Shown: one piece after another, positions 1 to 4,908 of the stretch
How the letters are laid out: the number at the start of each line of letters is the position of its first letter
Position numbering within the stretch: the first letter of the stretch is position 1
From: JBGOUV01 sp041477815
GTDB taxonomy: Bacteria > Acidobacteriota > Terriglobia > Bryobacterales > JACQDG01
Reading direction: 5' to 3'
Length of the DNA: 6,983 bases
Assembly (NCBI GenBank): GCA_041477815.1
Contig: JBGOUV010000374.1
Coordinates: forward strand, 1 to 6,983
Notes under the pieces: model-generated
Databases searched by the model: none
What the model saw: only the letters and a program-made list of their open reading frames with translations
Told to the model about the DNA's origin: nothing
Made by a program: the position numbers and the translations under genes

Positions 1-144
1 ATTGGTTGTAAGGGGAACTACCAGGACTGACTGCAACACACTCGACAGCGCGTCGCTCTGCCAGATCACCACGGGGCGACGACCGGTCTGCTCGCGGGGG
101 CGGTAAGCTCCGAGGTCTGCCCACCAGACCTCGCCGGGTCTCAA
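1..144 (-). CDS. MazF/PemK-family mRNA interferase toxin, partial (C-terminus beyond left edge)
   Basis: Translating the minus strand from a TTG at 144-142 gives 48 residues that match the N-terminus of MazF/PemK toxins. RPGEVWWADL opens the first strands, EQTGRRPVVIWQSD covers the catalytic-arginine loop, and VVPLTTN contains the conserved threonine. In characterised MazF proteins the Arg and Thr at these positions (here R22/R23 and T46) act in sequence-specific mRNA cleavage. TTG is the only reasonable start: reading upstream in frame there is a TGA 18 bp away and no ATG or GTG between. An AGGAGG lies 7 nt before the TTG. The start overlaps the antitoxin stop (TTGA), so the two genes should be translationally coupled. 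The gene is cut by the window edge, so whether it is intact cannot be judged. The family call is confident; the RNA target is unknown. Confidence 0.9.
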   Translation of the reverse strand, partial: MRPGEVWWADLGAYRPREQTGRRPVVIWQSDALSSVLQSVLVVPLTTN

Positions 145-371
145 CGGCGATCCTCCTCGTCAAGGTCACGTACCCAGTCCGCAAGCCCGTCTTCGGTGAG
201 AGCGCCTTCATCGTCACTATCACCCGCGCGGAGCCGGTCGAGGTTCCATCTGGCCGGATCGGGCCGCCGCACGACTATCAAGCCAACGTGTTCGCCTGGC
301 GTGAGCGCCAGAGGCTGAGTCGGCTTGAGAGTCCCCCCTTCGTAGCGCGCGTCAACGACTCGCATGACCAC
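141..371 (-). CDS. DUF104/AF2212-like antitoxin of a MazF-type toxin-antitoxin pair
   Basis: This small acidic protein begins with the RVVDARYEGGTLKPTQPLAL pattern typical of the AF2212-like (DUF104) family, continues through LTPGEHVGLIVV, and ends in an acidic tail (WVRDLDEEDRR). DUF104 proteins occur as the first gene of toxin-antitoxin pairs. The N-terminal strand-rich part is expected to bind DNA and the C-terminal tail to neutralise the toxin. Here it sits directly before a MazF-like toxin with a 2-bp TTGA overlap. Candidate starts are TTG 374, GTG 371 and ATG 365. I chose GTG 371 (76 residues) because a -10-like TATGGT ends 6 nt before it, as expected for a leaderless message. ATG 365 (74 residues) is equally plausible because family members usually begin just before the RVVDARYEGG segment. 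No strong Shine-Dalgarno site precedes any of them. Confidence 0.82.
   Translation of the reverse strand: MVMRVVDARYEGGTLKPTQPLALTPGEHVGLIVVRRPDPARWNLDRLRAGDSDDEGALTEDGLADWVRDLDEEDRR
152..157 (-). promoter_or_regulatory. Shine-Dalgarno site deciding the TTG start of the toxin
   Basis: The minus strand reads AGGAGG here, a full match to the Shine-Dalgarno core, 7 nt before the TTG at 144. It lies inside the last codons of the antitoxin gene. It supports a rare TTG start, which may keep toxin synthesis below antitoxin synthesis. Confidence 0.75.
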
Positions 372-377
372 CAACGT

Positions 378-383
378 ACCATA
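378..383 (-). promoter_or_regulatory. Possible -10 box of the toxin-antitoxin operon
   Basis: The minus strand reads TATGGT, which fits the TAnnnT pattern, and is followed by 6 nt and then GTG (371). Transcription would start at or next to the start codon. No convincing -35 element lies 16-18 nt upstream, so this is tentative. Antitoxins usually repress their own operon, but I see no clear operator palindrome. Confidence 0.3.
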
Positions 384-483
384 GCAGGCAATCCTGCGGG
401 AGGACGACGATAAACGAGTACTTCACGAGGCCTCAGCAAAACCACGTTGAGCGGTGCCGGTCCCATCGGTCCCATGGTTCAAC

Positions 484-513
484 TTGCGATTTCTGTATCC
501 CATAGTCTATAAT
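484..513 (+). promoter_or_regulatory. Sigma-70-type promoter of the nitrite/sulfite reductase operon
   Basis: A perfect -10 hexamer TATAAT (508-513) lies 18 bp after TTGCGA (484-489), which matches the -35 consensus at 4 of 6 positions. The predicted transcription start near 520 leaves a leader of about 10-20 nt. The 9-bp palindrome ATAG-T-CTAT (502-510) overlaps the -10 box and could be part of a repressor site, but it is short. No other site in the window combines -35 and -10 elements this well. Confidence 0.7.
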
Positions 514-526
514 GTCCATCTAGAAT

Positions 527-534
527 AGGGTGAT
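527..534 (+). promoter_or_regulatory. Ribosome binding site favouring ATG 539 for the reductase
   Basis: AGGGTGAT pairs with the 16S rRNA 3' end through GGTGAT and ends 4 nt before ATG 539. It overlaps the alternative starts GTG 530 and ATG 533, which would then have no usable ribosome binding site. Confidence 0.5.
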
Positions 535-538
535 GGCT

Positions 539-2668
539 ATGGCGACCTCCGTTTTGCCCGAAACCGACCGGTGGAGCCACTTGCCGCCGGAAATCAAGCA
601 GGAACTCGACGTCTTTGAGACCGAGCTGCGGCGCGTGCAGCAGGGGTTGATGCCGGAGAAGGTCTTCCTGGAATTCCGCCTGCGGCATGGCGTCTATGGA
701 CAGCGGCAGGCGGGCGTCCAGATGCAGCGGATCAAGATCCCTCTGGGGATGCTGAACACGCGGCAGATGGAGCAGCTTGCCGATTTGTCCGAGGAATACG
801 CCGACGCCGTCTGCCACATCACCACGCGGCAGGACATCCAGCTTCACTTCGTCAACATCAACGACACGCCCAACCTGATGCGGCGGCTCGCCGAGGTGGG
901 GATTACCACGCGCGAGGCCTGCGGGAACGTGGTGCGGAACGTGTGCTCCTGCACGCGCAGCGGGGTTTGCAGCGAGGAGGCCTTTGACACCACGCCCTAC
1001 GCGCGGGCCATGGCTTACTTCCTGCTGCGTCATAGCGACGCCCAGAATTTCGGCCGTAAGTTCAAGATCTCGTTCTCGGGCTGCGAACACCATGCCTGCG
1101 GGCTGGCGGTGATGCACGACATTGGGGTCATCGCCCAGGTGCGGAACGGGGAGCGCGGCTTCAAGGTATTGGTCGGTGGTGGACTGGGGCCGATTCCCTA
1201 TCAGGCCAAGGTCTACAGCGAGTTTCTGCCGGCCGAGGAGTTGTTGCCGCTGGCCCAAGCCATCGCGCGGGTGTTCGCGCGGTTGGGCGAGAAGAAGAAC
1301 CGGGCGCGGGCGCGCATGAAGTTCCTGGTGGCCCAGCTTGGCGTCGAGGAGTTCAGCAAGCTGGTGCAGGAAGAGCGGGACAAGCTGCCGCACGACCCTC
1401 GCTGGACGAGCTGGGTGGCCGAAGCGGACGGGTTCCGGGAGGCGCCGCTGCTGCCGCCTTCGGAGCTGGATCTCGACGGCCGCAGCCCCGAGTTTCTGCG
1501 CTGGCTCAAGCTGAACACGCGGCCTCAGAAGCAGGCCGGCTACTCCATGGTCACGGTGTTTCTGCCGCTGGGCGACATCAGCTCGGACCAGCTTCGCGGC
1601 CTTGCCGGCCTGTGCCGGCGCTTTGTGGGCGACACCGTCCGGTTGAGCGTCGATCAGAACGTCGTGGTTCGCTGGGCGCCGAACGGGTCGCTGGCCGACT
1701 TCTACGATGGCCTGCGCGAGCTGGATCTGGCCGAGCCCGGCGCCGGCGCCTTGGCCGACATCACCGCCTGCCCCGGCACCGATTCCTGCAAGCTCGGCAT
1801 CACCTCCTCCCGCGGACTAGCCGCTTTGCTCCACCAGAAGTTCCACAACGGACTGGTCAATATCGCCGACCGCCAGGACCTCAAAATCAAGATCAGCGGC
1901 TGCTTCAACTCTTGTGGCCAGCATCATATCGCCGACATCGGGTTCTTCGGCTCGGTGCAGCGCAAGGGCGCGCACGTGGCGCCGGTGTTCCAGGTACTGC
2001 TGGGCGGCGAGACGGAGGGCAACGCCTCGGCCTATGGTCTGCCCGTAACCAAGGTTCCCTCGCAGAACGCGCCGGCCGTGGTGAAGAAGCTCTCGGATCT
2101 CTACTCGGCCGAGCGGCAGGACTCGGAAACCTTTTCCAACTTCGTCCGCCGGCTAGGCAAGGCCCGCATCAAGGACGAACTGGCGAGCTTGGCCGAGCTC
2201 CCTAGCTACGAACAGAACTCTGCCTTCTACCAGGACAACCGCCAGCCCTGGGACTTCCACATGTCCCTCGAGAAGGGCGAGTGCGCGGGCGAGGTCGTGG
2301 ACCAGTCGGAGTTCATGCTGGAGGACGCTGGAAGACTCGTGTTCGAGTCGACCCTGGCTTACGACGAGGGCCGGCTCGAGGAAGCCGCGGCCAAGTCCTT
2401 TGCCGCCATGCTCAAGGCGGCCGATGGGCTGCTGTTCCTGCGCGGCCTGTTGCTCTCGGACAAGTACAACACGGTAGCGGAGTTCCGCAAGCTGTTCTTC
2501 GACACCGGCGAGTTCTACGCGCCCTTTGCCGAGAACTTCTTCCGCGCCGCCGAGGAAGGCGACGCGCCGCTGGGCGCCGAGCGCACCCGCCGCCGCGTGG
2601 AGGAATCGAACCTGTTCTCCGAGATGGCCCAGACCGTCTACTCCCGGATGGCGGGGGCCAAGGTCTGA
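539..2668 (+). CDS. Ferredoxin-type nitrite/sulfite reductase (siroheme/[4Fe-4S]) with a C-terminal helical extension
   Basis: This cytoplasmic enzyme should carry out six-electron reduction of sulfite to sulfide or nitrite to ammonia with ferredoxin electrons; no flavin or NADPH domain is present. It is 709 residues from ATG 539; residue numbers below count from the alternative GTG at 530. It has the two-fold pseudo-symmetric SiR/NiR layout: ferredoxin-like half-domains at about 50-115 and 335-400, and NIR_SIR domains at about 130-265 and 405-545. The siroheme-coupled cluster ligands are C414-x5-C420 and C458-x3-C462. R100, R136, K177 and K179 correspond to the anion-binding residues of E. 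coli SiR (R83, R153, K215, K217). Residues about 585-712 form a helix-rich extension not present in the classical enzymes; it resembles a HEPN-type bundle but shows no Rx4-6H nuclease motif. Extra cysteines C141, C147, C185 and C190 mirror the cluster motif. The next gene overlaps the stop codon. Sequence alone does not settle sulfite versus nitrite; no gene symbol is assigned for that reason. Confidence 0.93.
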   Translation: MATSVLPETDRWSHLPPEIKQELDVFETELRRVQQGLMPEKVFLEFRLRHGVYGQRQAGVQMQRIKIPLGMLNTRQMEQLADLSEEYADAVCHITTRQDIQLHFVNINDTPNLMRRLAEVGITTREACGNVVRNVCSCTRSGVCSEEAFDTTPYARAMAYFLLRHSDAQNFGRKFKISFSGCEHHACGLAVMHDIGVIAQVRNGERGFKVLVGGGLGPIPYQAKVYSEFLPAEELLPLAQAIARVFARLGEKKNRARARMKFLVAQLGVEEFSKLVQEERDKLPHDPRWTSWVAEADGFREAPLLPPSELDLDGRSPEFLRWLKLNTRPQKQAGYSMVTVFLPLGDISSDQLRGLAGLCRRFVGDTVRLSVDQNVVVRWAPNGSLADFYDGLRELDLAEPGAGALADITACPGTDSCKLGITSSRGLAALLHQKFHNGLVNIADRQDLKIKISGCFNSCGQHHIADIGFFGSVQRKGAHVAPVFQVLLGGETEGNASAYGLPVTKVPSQNAPAVVKKLSDLYSAERQDSETFSNFVRRLGKARIKDELASLAELPSYEQNSAFYQDNRQPWDFHMSLEKGECAGEVVDQSEFMLEDAGRLVFESTLAYDEGRLEEAAAKSFAAMLKAADGLLFLRGLLLSDKYNTVAEFRKLFFDTGEFYAPFAENFFRAAEEGDAPLGAERTRRRVEESNLFSEMAQTVYSRMAGAKV

Positions 2669-3228
2669 TGGAGCTTCAGAAGGTCTCGCTTAAGATCCTT
2701 TCCGACGCTCCGGTCACCCTCAACCTGGACCCCTTCCTCCAGATCTTCGGCCGGTGGCGGGTCCAGGACTGGGTTGACCTGGCCGATTATGCCCACATGA
2801 CCCGCGGCCCCGGCATTGTCCTGATCGGCCACCGGGCAAACTTTAGTTTCGACCTGGGTACTTCTGCGCCGGGCATCCTTTATCTGTCCAAAAAGGACCT
2901 GGAAGGGACGGCCGCGGACCGCCTGCGCACGGTGTTCCGCGACTGCTTTGCCCTGACCGAGCGTCTGCTCGCCGAACCCGAGTTCCCCGCTCAGGTTCAC
3001 CTGCGCACGGGATCGCTGGAGTTGGCCTTCAACGACCGGCTGGAGACTCCCCACACCGAAGCTACTGACCGGGCGCTCCGTCCGGCAGTGGGGGCGATCC
3101 TCGACCAGATCTATGGCGCCGGCTCCTATCGTTTGACGGCCGAACCGGACCCTTCCCGCCGGTACGGATTTACTATCGAGGCTCAGGGAAGCCCTACCGA
3201 CCTTCTCAGTACCCTAGTACTCCGATAA
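2668..3228 (+). CDS. Uncharacterised 186-residue protein coupled to the reductase
   Basis: I do not recognise a named family. The ATG shares its A with the reductase stop codon (TGATG at 2666-2670), so translation is very likely coupled and the product probably works with or on the reductase. The protein looks soluble, with no signal peptide or membrane segment. Its order is a short strand-like N-terminus (about 1-22), an aromatic-rich segment with GRWRVQDWVDLADYAHM (28-44), a hydrophobic stretch GPGIVLIGHRANFSFDLG (48-64), an amphipathic helix around 72-102, and an alternating strand-helix C-terminal half. It has a single cysteine (C92), so it does not look like an iron-sulfur or electron-transfer protein. 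A specificity or assembly factor, or a binding partner of the C-terminal extension of the reductase, are guesses. The start is fixed by the overlap, although the frame stays open upstream through the reductase gene. Confidence 0.88.
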   Translation: MELQKVSLKILSDAPVTLNLDPFLQIFGRWRVQDWVDLADYAHMTRGPGIVLIGHRANFSFDLGTSAPGILYLSKKDLEGTAADRLRTVFRDCFALTERLLAEPEFPAQVHLRTGSLELAFNDRLETPHTEATDRALRPAVGAILDQIYGAGSYRLTAEPDPSRRYGFTIEAQGSPTDLLSTLVLR

Positions 3229-3255
3229 CACCTTCAAAATGAACCACTTGCGCCA

Positions 3256-3284
3256 TTGTTTGCCGGTGCATACGGCCCTATACT
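3256..3284 (+). promoter_or_regulatory. Promoter directly before the small gene at 3291
   Basis: TTGTTT (3256-3261), a 17-bp spacer and TATACT (3279-3284) make a reasonable sigma-70-like promoter. The -10 box ends only 6 nt before ATG 3291, so the predicted transcript starts at or beside the start codon and would have no leader. This separates the gene from the reductase operon, which ends 62 bp upstream. Confidence 0.5.
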
Positions 3285-3290
3285 CGGGAC

Positions 3291-3572
3291 ATGACGAATC
3301 AAGGTGTGCACCGATTGGCTACGGCGATGCTCTTACAGGCGGTGCAGGATGCGATGAGCGTCTCTTATGGCCGGCGGAACGGCGCGCTACGGTGGATGAG
3401 CAGCCAGGATGAAGGTACCTTCAGCTTCCTCTTTGTGTGCCGGGTGGTGGACCGGGATCCGGGCGAAGTGCGGCAGTTCTGCAAGGACCAGATGGCGCGC
3501 CGGATGCCGGAAGTGATGTTCCGGGGCCTGTACGAGCAGTCCCCGCAGACCTACACGGCCAGCGCGGCCTGA
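3291..3572 (+). CDS. Small uncharacterised protein (93 residues)
   Basis: This is a small soluble basic-to-neutral protein with no signal peptide or membrane segment. Residues 12-22 (AMLLQAVQDAM) begin a helix, 32-46 read ALRWMSSQDEGTFSF, and 54-63 read DRDPGEVRQF. From memory, a widespread group of uncharacterised small bacterial proteins shares this order: a helical LLxAVLxDAI-like segment, a tryptophan followed by S-x-D/E-(x)n-FSF, then DP-x-x-(V/L)R. I therefore think it is a real gene of that type, but I know no function. Two cysteines (C50, C64) are not arranged as a metal site. There is no Shine-Dalgarno sequence at ATG 3291, while a -10 box lies 6 nt upstream, so leaderless translation is likely. 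The next gene starts 17 nt after the stop codon. It could be shorter at the N-terminus (next ATG at 3327). Confidence 0.75.
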   Translation: MTNQGVHRLATAMLLQAVQDAMSVSYGRRNGALRWMSSQDEGTFSFLFVCRVVDRDPGEVRQFCKDQMARRMPEVMFRGLYEQSPQTYTASAA

Positions 3573-3578
3573 CTGCGC

Positions 3579-3584
3579 TAAGAT
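3579..3584 (+). promoter_or_regulatory. Possible -10 box before the CPCC protein gene
   Basis: TAAGAT lies 5 nt before ATG 3590 in the context GCGCTAAGATGG. Nearly the same string, GCGCTATGATGG, lies just before an in-frame ATG of the DUF411 gene on the other strand. No clear -35 box is present. The gene could equally be transcribed from the promoter at 3256. Confidence 0.3.
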
Positions 3585-3589
3585 GGGGC

Positions 3590-3898
3590 ATGGCCGCGCG
3601 TCTGTTTCAAGTGGAGTGTCCCTGCTGTCAGGCGAAGCTCAAAGTGGATCCGGAAACCAAGGCGGTAATCGCCCACCAGCCGCCGCCCGAAAAGCCGCGC
3701 TCGGTGGAGGACCTCAACGAAGCCGTGGTCAAGCTGAGGGGCGAGGAAGCGCGGCGCGACCAGGTGTTCCGCGACCAGTTCGAAGCGCAGAAGAGTCACG
3801 GCAAGGTGCTGGAGAAGAAGTTCGACGAGTTGTTCAAGCAGGCCAAAGACGACCCCACCGCGGGGAAACCCCGGCTGCGGGATATCGATCTCGATTAG
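3590..3898 (+). CDS. Small CPCC-motif protein with charged helical body (102 residues), unknown function
   Basis: The N-terminus FQVECPCCQAKLKVDPETKA forms one zinc-ribbon-like knuckle: C10-P-C12-C13 on a beta turn, followed by a KVD strand. The second cysteine pair of a full zinc ribbon is missing, so any metal site would need a dimer or a partner. Residues about 28-38 are a proline-rich linker. Residues about 39-88 are strongly charged and heptad-like (EDLNEAVVKLRGEEARRDQ onwards) and should form a long helix or coiled coil. The tail (PRLRDIDLD) is acidic. I recall similar short proteins in Acidobacteriota genomes, but none with a known role. ATG 3590 was chosen because homology-like sequence begins with MAARLFQVECPCC. 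The frame is open upstream to 3437, but that part overlaps the previous gene. The stop overlaps the stop of the DUF411 gene on the opposite strand. Confidence 0.83.
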   Translation: MAARLFQVECPCCQAKLKVDPETKAVIAHQPPPEKPRSVEDLNEAVVKLRGEEARRDQVFRDQFEAQKSHGKVLEKKFDELFKQAKDDPTAGKPRLRDIDLD

Positions 3899-4356
3899 TC
3901 GCCAGGATACTTCTGATAGACAGAGGTACGACCATCGGCCTGGAACAGCAGGACGGAATAGGCGTCGCGCCGGGCGCCCTCCATCCCCGGAGAGCCCAGC
4001 GGCATTCCGGGTACTGCTAATCCTTTCGCCGGCGGGCGGGTTTTCAGGAGCCGGTGAATATCGGCCGCGGGGACGTGTCCTTCAATGGCATAGCCGCCGA
4101 CGGTGGCCGTGTGGCAGGATCCGAGTTGGTCGGGAACACCGTATTGGCGGCGATATTCGGCGGTGCTGGGCACTTCCTTGACGACCGGCTCGAAACGGTT
4201 GGCCTTGAGATGCTCCACCCACTTGCCGCAGCAGCCGCAGGTACGGGTCTTGTAGACGATCACCTGCGGCCCCGCCGCCGGCGCCGGCCAAGCGGCCAGC
4301 AGCGGAAGCGCGGCCAGGGCCCGCAGAAAGGTGTGACGCTTCATGCTGTCCATCAT
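3895..4356 (-). CDS. Exported DUF411 family protein (putative copper- or thiol-related)
   Basis: The mature part is a clear DUF411 domain (PF04214 type) with predicted thioredoxin-like fold. From ATG 4356 (153 residues), VIVYKTRTCGCCGKWVEHL holds the C40-G-C42-C43 site, followed by YGVPDQLGSCHTATVGGYAI (C81-H82), EGHVPAADI (H94), and GLAVPGMPLGSPGM (M118, M125). The Cys, His and Met residues could bind Cu(I). DUF411 genes often lie near copper-resistance genes, though none are visible here. Residues about 5-28 (KRHTFLRALAALPLLAAWPAPAA) form a Sec signal peptide with cleavage near APAAG, so the protein should be periplasmic. Starts at 4356, 4353 and 4344 are possible. GGAG (4366-4363) is 6 nt before 4356, whereas 4344 gives the cleanest signal peptide and has TATGAT 7 nt upstream. 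The upstream extension to 4548 is arginine-rich and unlike the family, and I do not accept it. Confidence 0.92.
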   Translation of the reverse strand: MMDSMKRHTFLRALAALPLLAAWPAPAAGPQVIVYKTRTCGCCGKWVEHLKANRFEPVVKEVPSTAEYRRQYGVPDQLGSCHTATVGGYAIEGHVPAADIHRLLKTRPPAKGLAVPGMPLGSPGMEGARRDAYSVLLFQADGRTSVYQKYPGD

Positions 4357-4362
4357 AGCGCA

Positions 4363-4366
4363 CTCC
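4363..4366 (-). promoter_or_regulatory. Shine-Dalgarno site of the DUF411 gene
   Basis: The minus strand reads GGAG, 6 nt before ATG 4356 and 9 nt before ATG 4353. It favours one of these two starts over ATG 4344, which is 18 nt away. Confidence 0.4.
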
Positions 4367-4570
4367 AGACGGCTGCTCCTGTTCCTGCTCGTGCCTGCAG
4401 GGGTGGGCGGCCCCGCGTTGGGGGGCGTTCCGGTGGGGAGGCGCCGGGTGTACTTTCTGGCCGGCGCGGCGGTCCTTTCCGCGTGGTCGGCGACTGGCCG
4501 GCGGCCCCTTCTTCGCCCGTACCAATATCGCCGCCCCGCCCAGATCATAGCGCGAGGAGGGTGAGGTTCC

Positions 4571-4665
4571 GGCCTGCTGGCGGTCCTCCCCGCAATCTCC
4601 GGGGAGCAAGCGGTTCGGGCTTTCCGAAGACCCGGCTGGGTTAAGGACCGCCAGCCAGGGAGGCC
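4571..4665 (-). ncRNA. Predicted structured RNA element upstream of DUF411 (unknown class)
   Basis: A 12-bp perfect inverted repeat, GCTGGCGGTCCT (4576-4587) with AGGACCGCCAGC (4644-4655), closes a 56-nt interior. An outer GGCCT/AGGCC stem (4571-4575 with 4661-4665) lies beyond a one-sided bulge. Inside are two further hairpins: CTCCCC (4586-4591) with GGGGAG (4601-4606), and TTCGG (4614-4618) with CCGAA (4624-4628) around a 5-nt loop. Together these form a three-way-junction-like fold. The flanking genes are both on the minus strand, so I assign that strand: the element would lie in the leader of the DUF411 gene or the trailer of the Oar-like gene. It does not match the conserved cores I know for TPP, cobalamin, SAM-I, FMN, glycine or c-di-GMP riboswitches. 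The base pairing is seen; the RNA function is inferred. Confidence 0.4.
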
Positions 4666-4908
4666 ACATCATTCTGATCCAGCCGGACCATCCCGCCAGC
4701 TTGTCCGTGCCTCCCCGCCGTGAATTGGCCCCCGGCACTTTGCGATCGCTGATCCGAGCCTCTGGGATGACCGTAGCAGAGTTCGTTTCTTGGTTGTAAG
4801 CCGGCTCAAAGGGGGCTGCACGTCAACAACGGCTGAAGCTGTGTACGACTCTGGCGCTTGGGCTTCGGCAAACTCGCCGCCCGCCGACGGTAGAGGGCGA
4901 CTATCCCC

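Larger units (their letters stand above)
4357..4908. other. Long intergenic region without a convincing gene
   Basis: This stretch separates two minus-strand genes: the Oar-like gene ends at its right border and the DUF411 gene starts at its left border. The half near DUF411 (4360-4560) is very GC-rich and repetitive. CTGGCCGGCG occurs at 4457-4466 and 4494-4503, and ATCATAGCGC at 4352-4361 and 4544-4553. The middle holds a strong inverted repeat, listed separately. The right part (about 4666-4860) is less GC-rich and shows nothing I can name. A bulged hairpin at 4860-4882 lies 27 nt after the Oar-like stop codon but has no U-tract, so it is only a weak terminator candidate. Open frames exist on both strands but have no family features. 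Confidence 0.7.

Noticed and set aside
2..12. TTGGTTGTAAG shared with 4790-4800
   Set aside because: A single 11-bp match is expected by chance at this window length. The flanks do not match and no insertion boundary is seen.
459..475. Tandem GGTCCCAT copies before the reductase promoter
   Set aside because: Two 8-bp copies only, with no further repeat. They could form a binding site but there is nothing to support it.
479..1393. 304-codon open frame on the minus strand opposite the reductase gene
   Set aside because: It mirrors the high-GC third-position pattern of the real gene, has no family features, and would cover the reductase promoter.
1612..2205. 197-codon plus-strand frame inside the reductase gene
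   Set aside because: Arginine/glycine-rich out-of-frame reading of a well-supported gene, covering its cluster motifs.
2281..2667. Upstream extension of the 186-residue gene into the reductase gene
   Set aside because: It lies within the C-terminal extension of the reductase in another frame and is arginine-rich. The ATG at 2668 fits the usual coupled start.
4357..4548. N-terminal extension of the DUF411 protein to a start at 4548
   Set aside because: The extra 64 residues are arginine- and proline-rich, would bury the signal peptide inside the protein, and are unlike the family.
4343..4564. 73-codon plus-strand frame with a hydrophobic N-terminus and an AAGGTG upstream
   Set aside because: It overlaps the DUF411 start, the rest is arginine/proline/glycine-rich as expected from GC-rich noise, and no family is recognisable. 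It would be reconsidered if homologues exist.
4082..4738. 218-codon minus-strand frame across the DUF411 gene and the intergenic region
   Set aside because: It is out of frame with the DUF411 gene and its composition is typical of chance open frames in GC-rich DNA.
4742..4749. Palindrome GCGATCGC resembling the cyanobacterial HIP1 element
   Set aside because: I noted it at this one position only and the gene content is not cyanobacterial.
4860..4882. Hairpin after the Oar-like gene as an intrinsic terminator
   Set aside because: The 7-bp stem has a 3-nt bulge and no U-tract follows on the minus strand, so it is not listed as a terminator.
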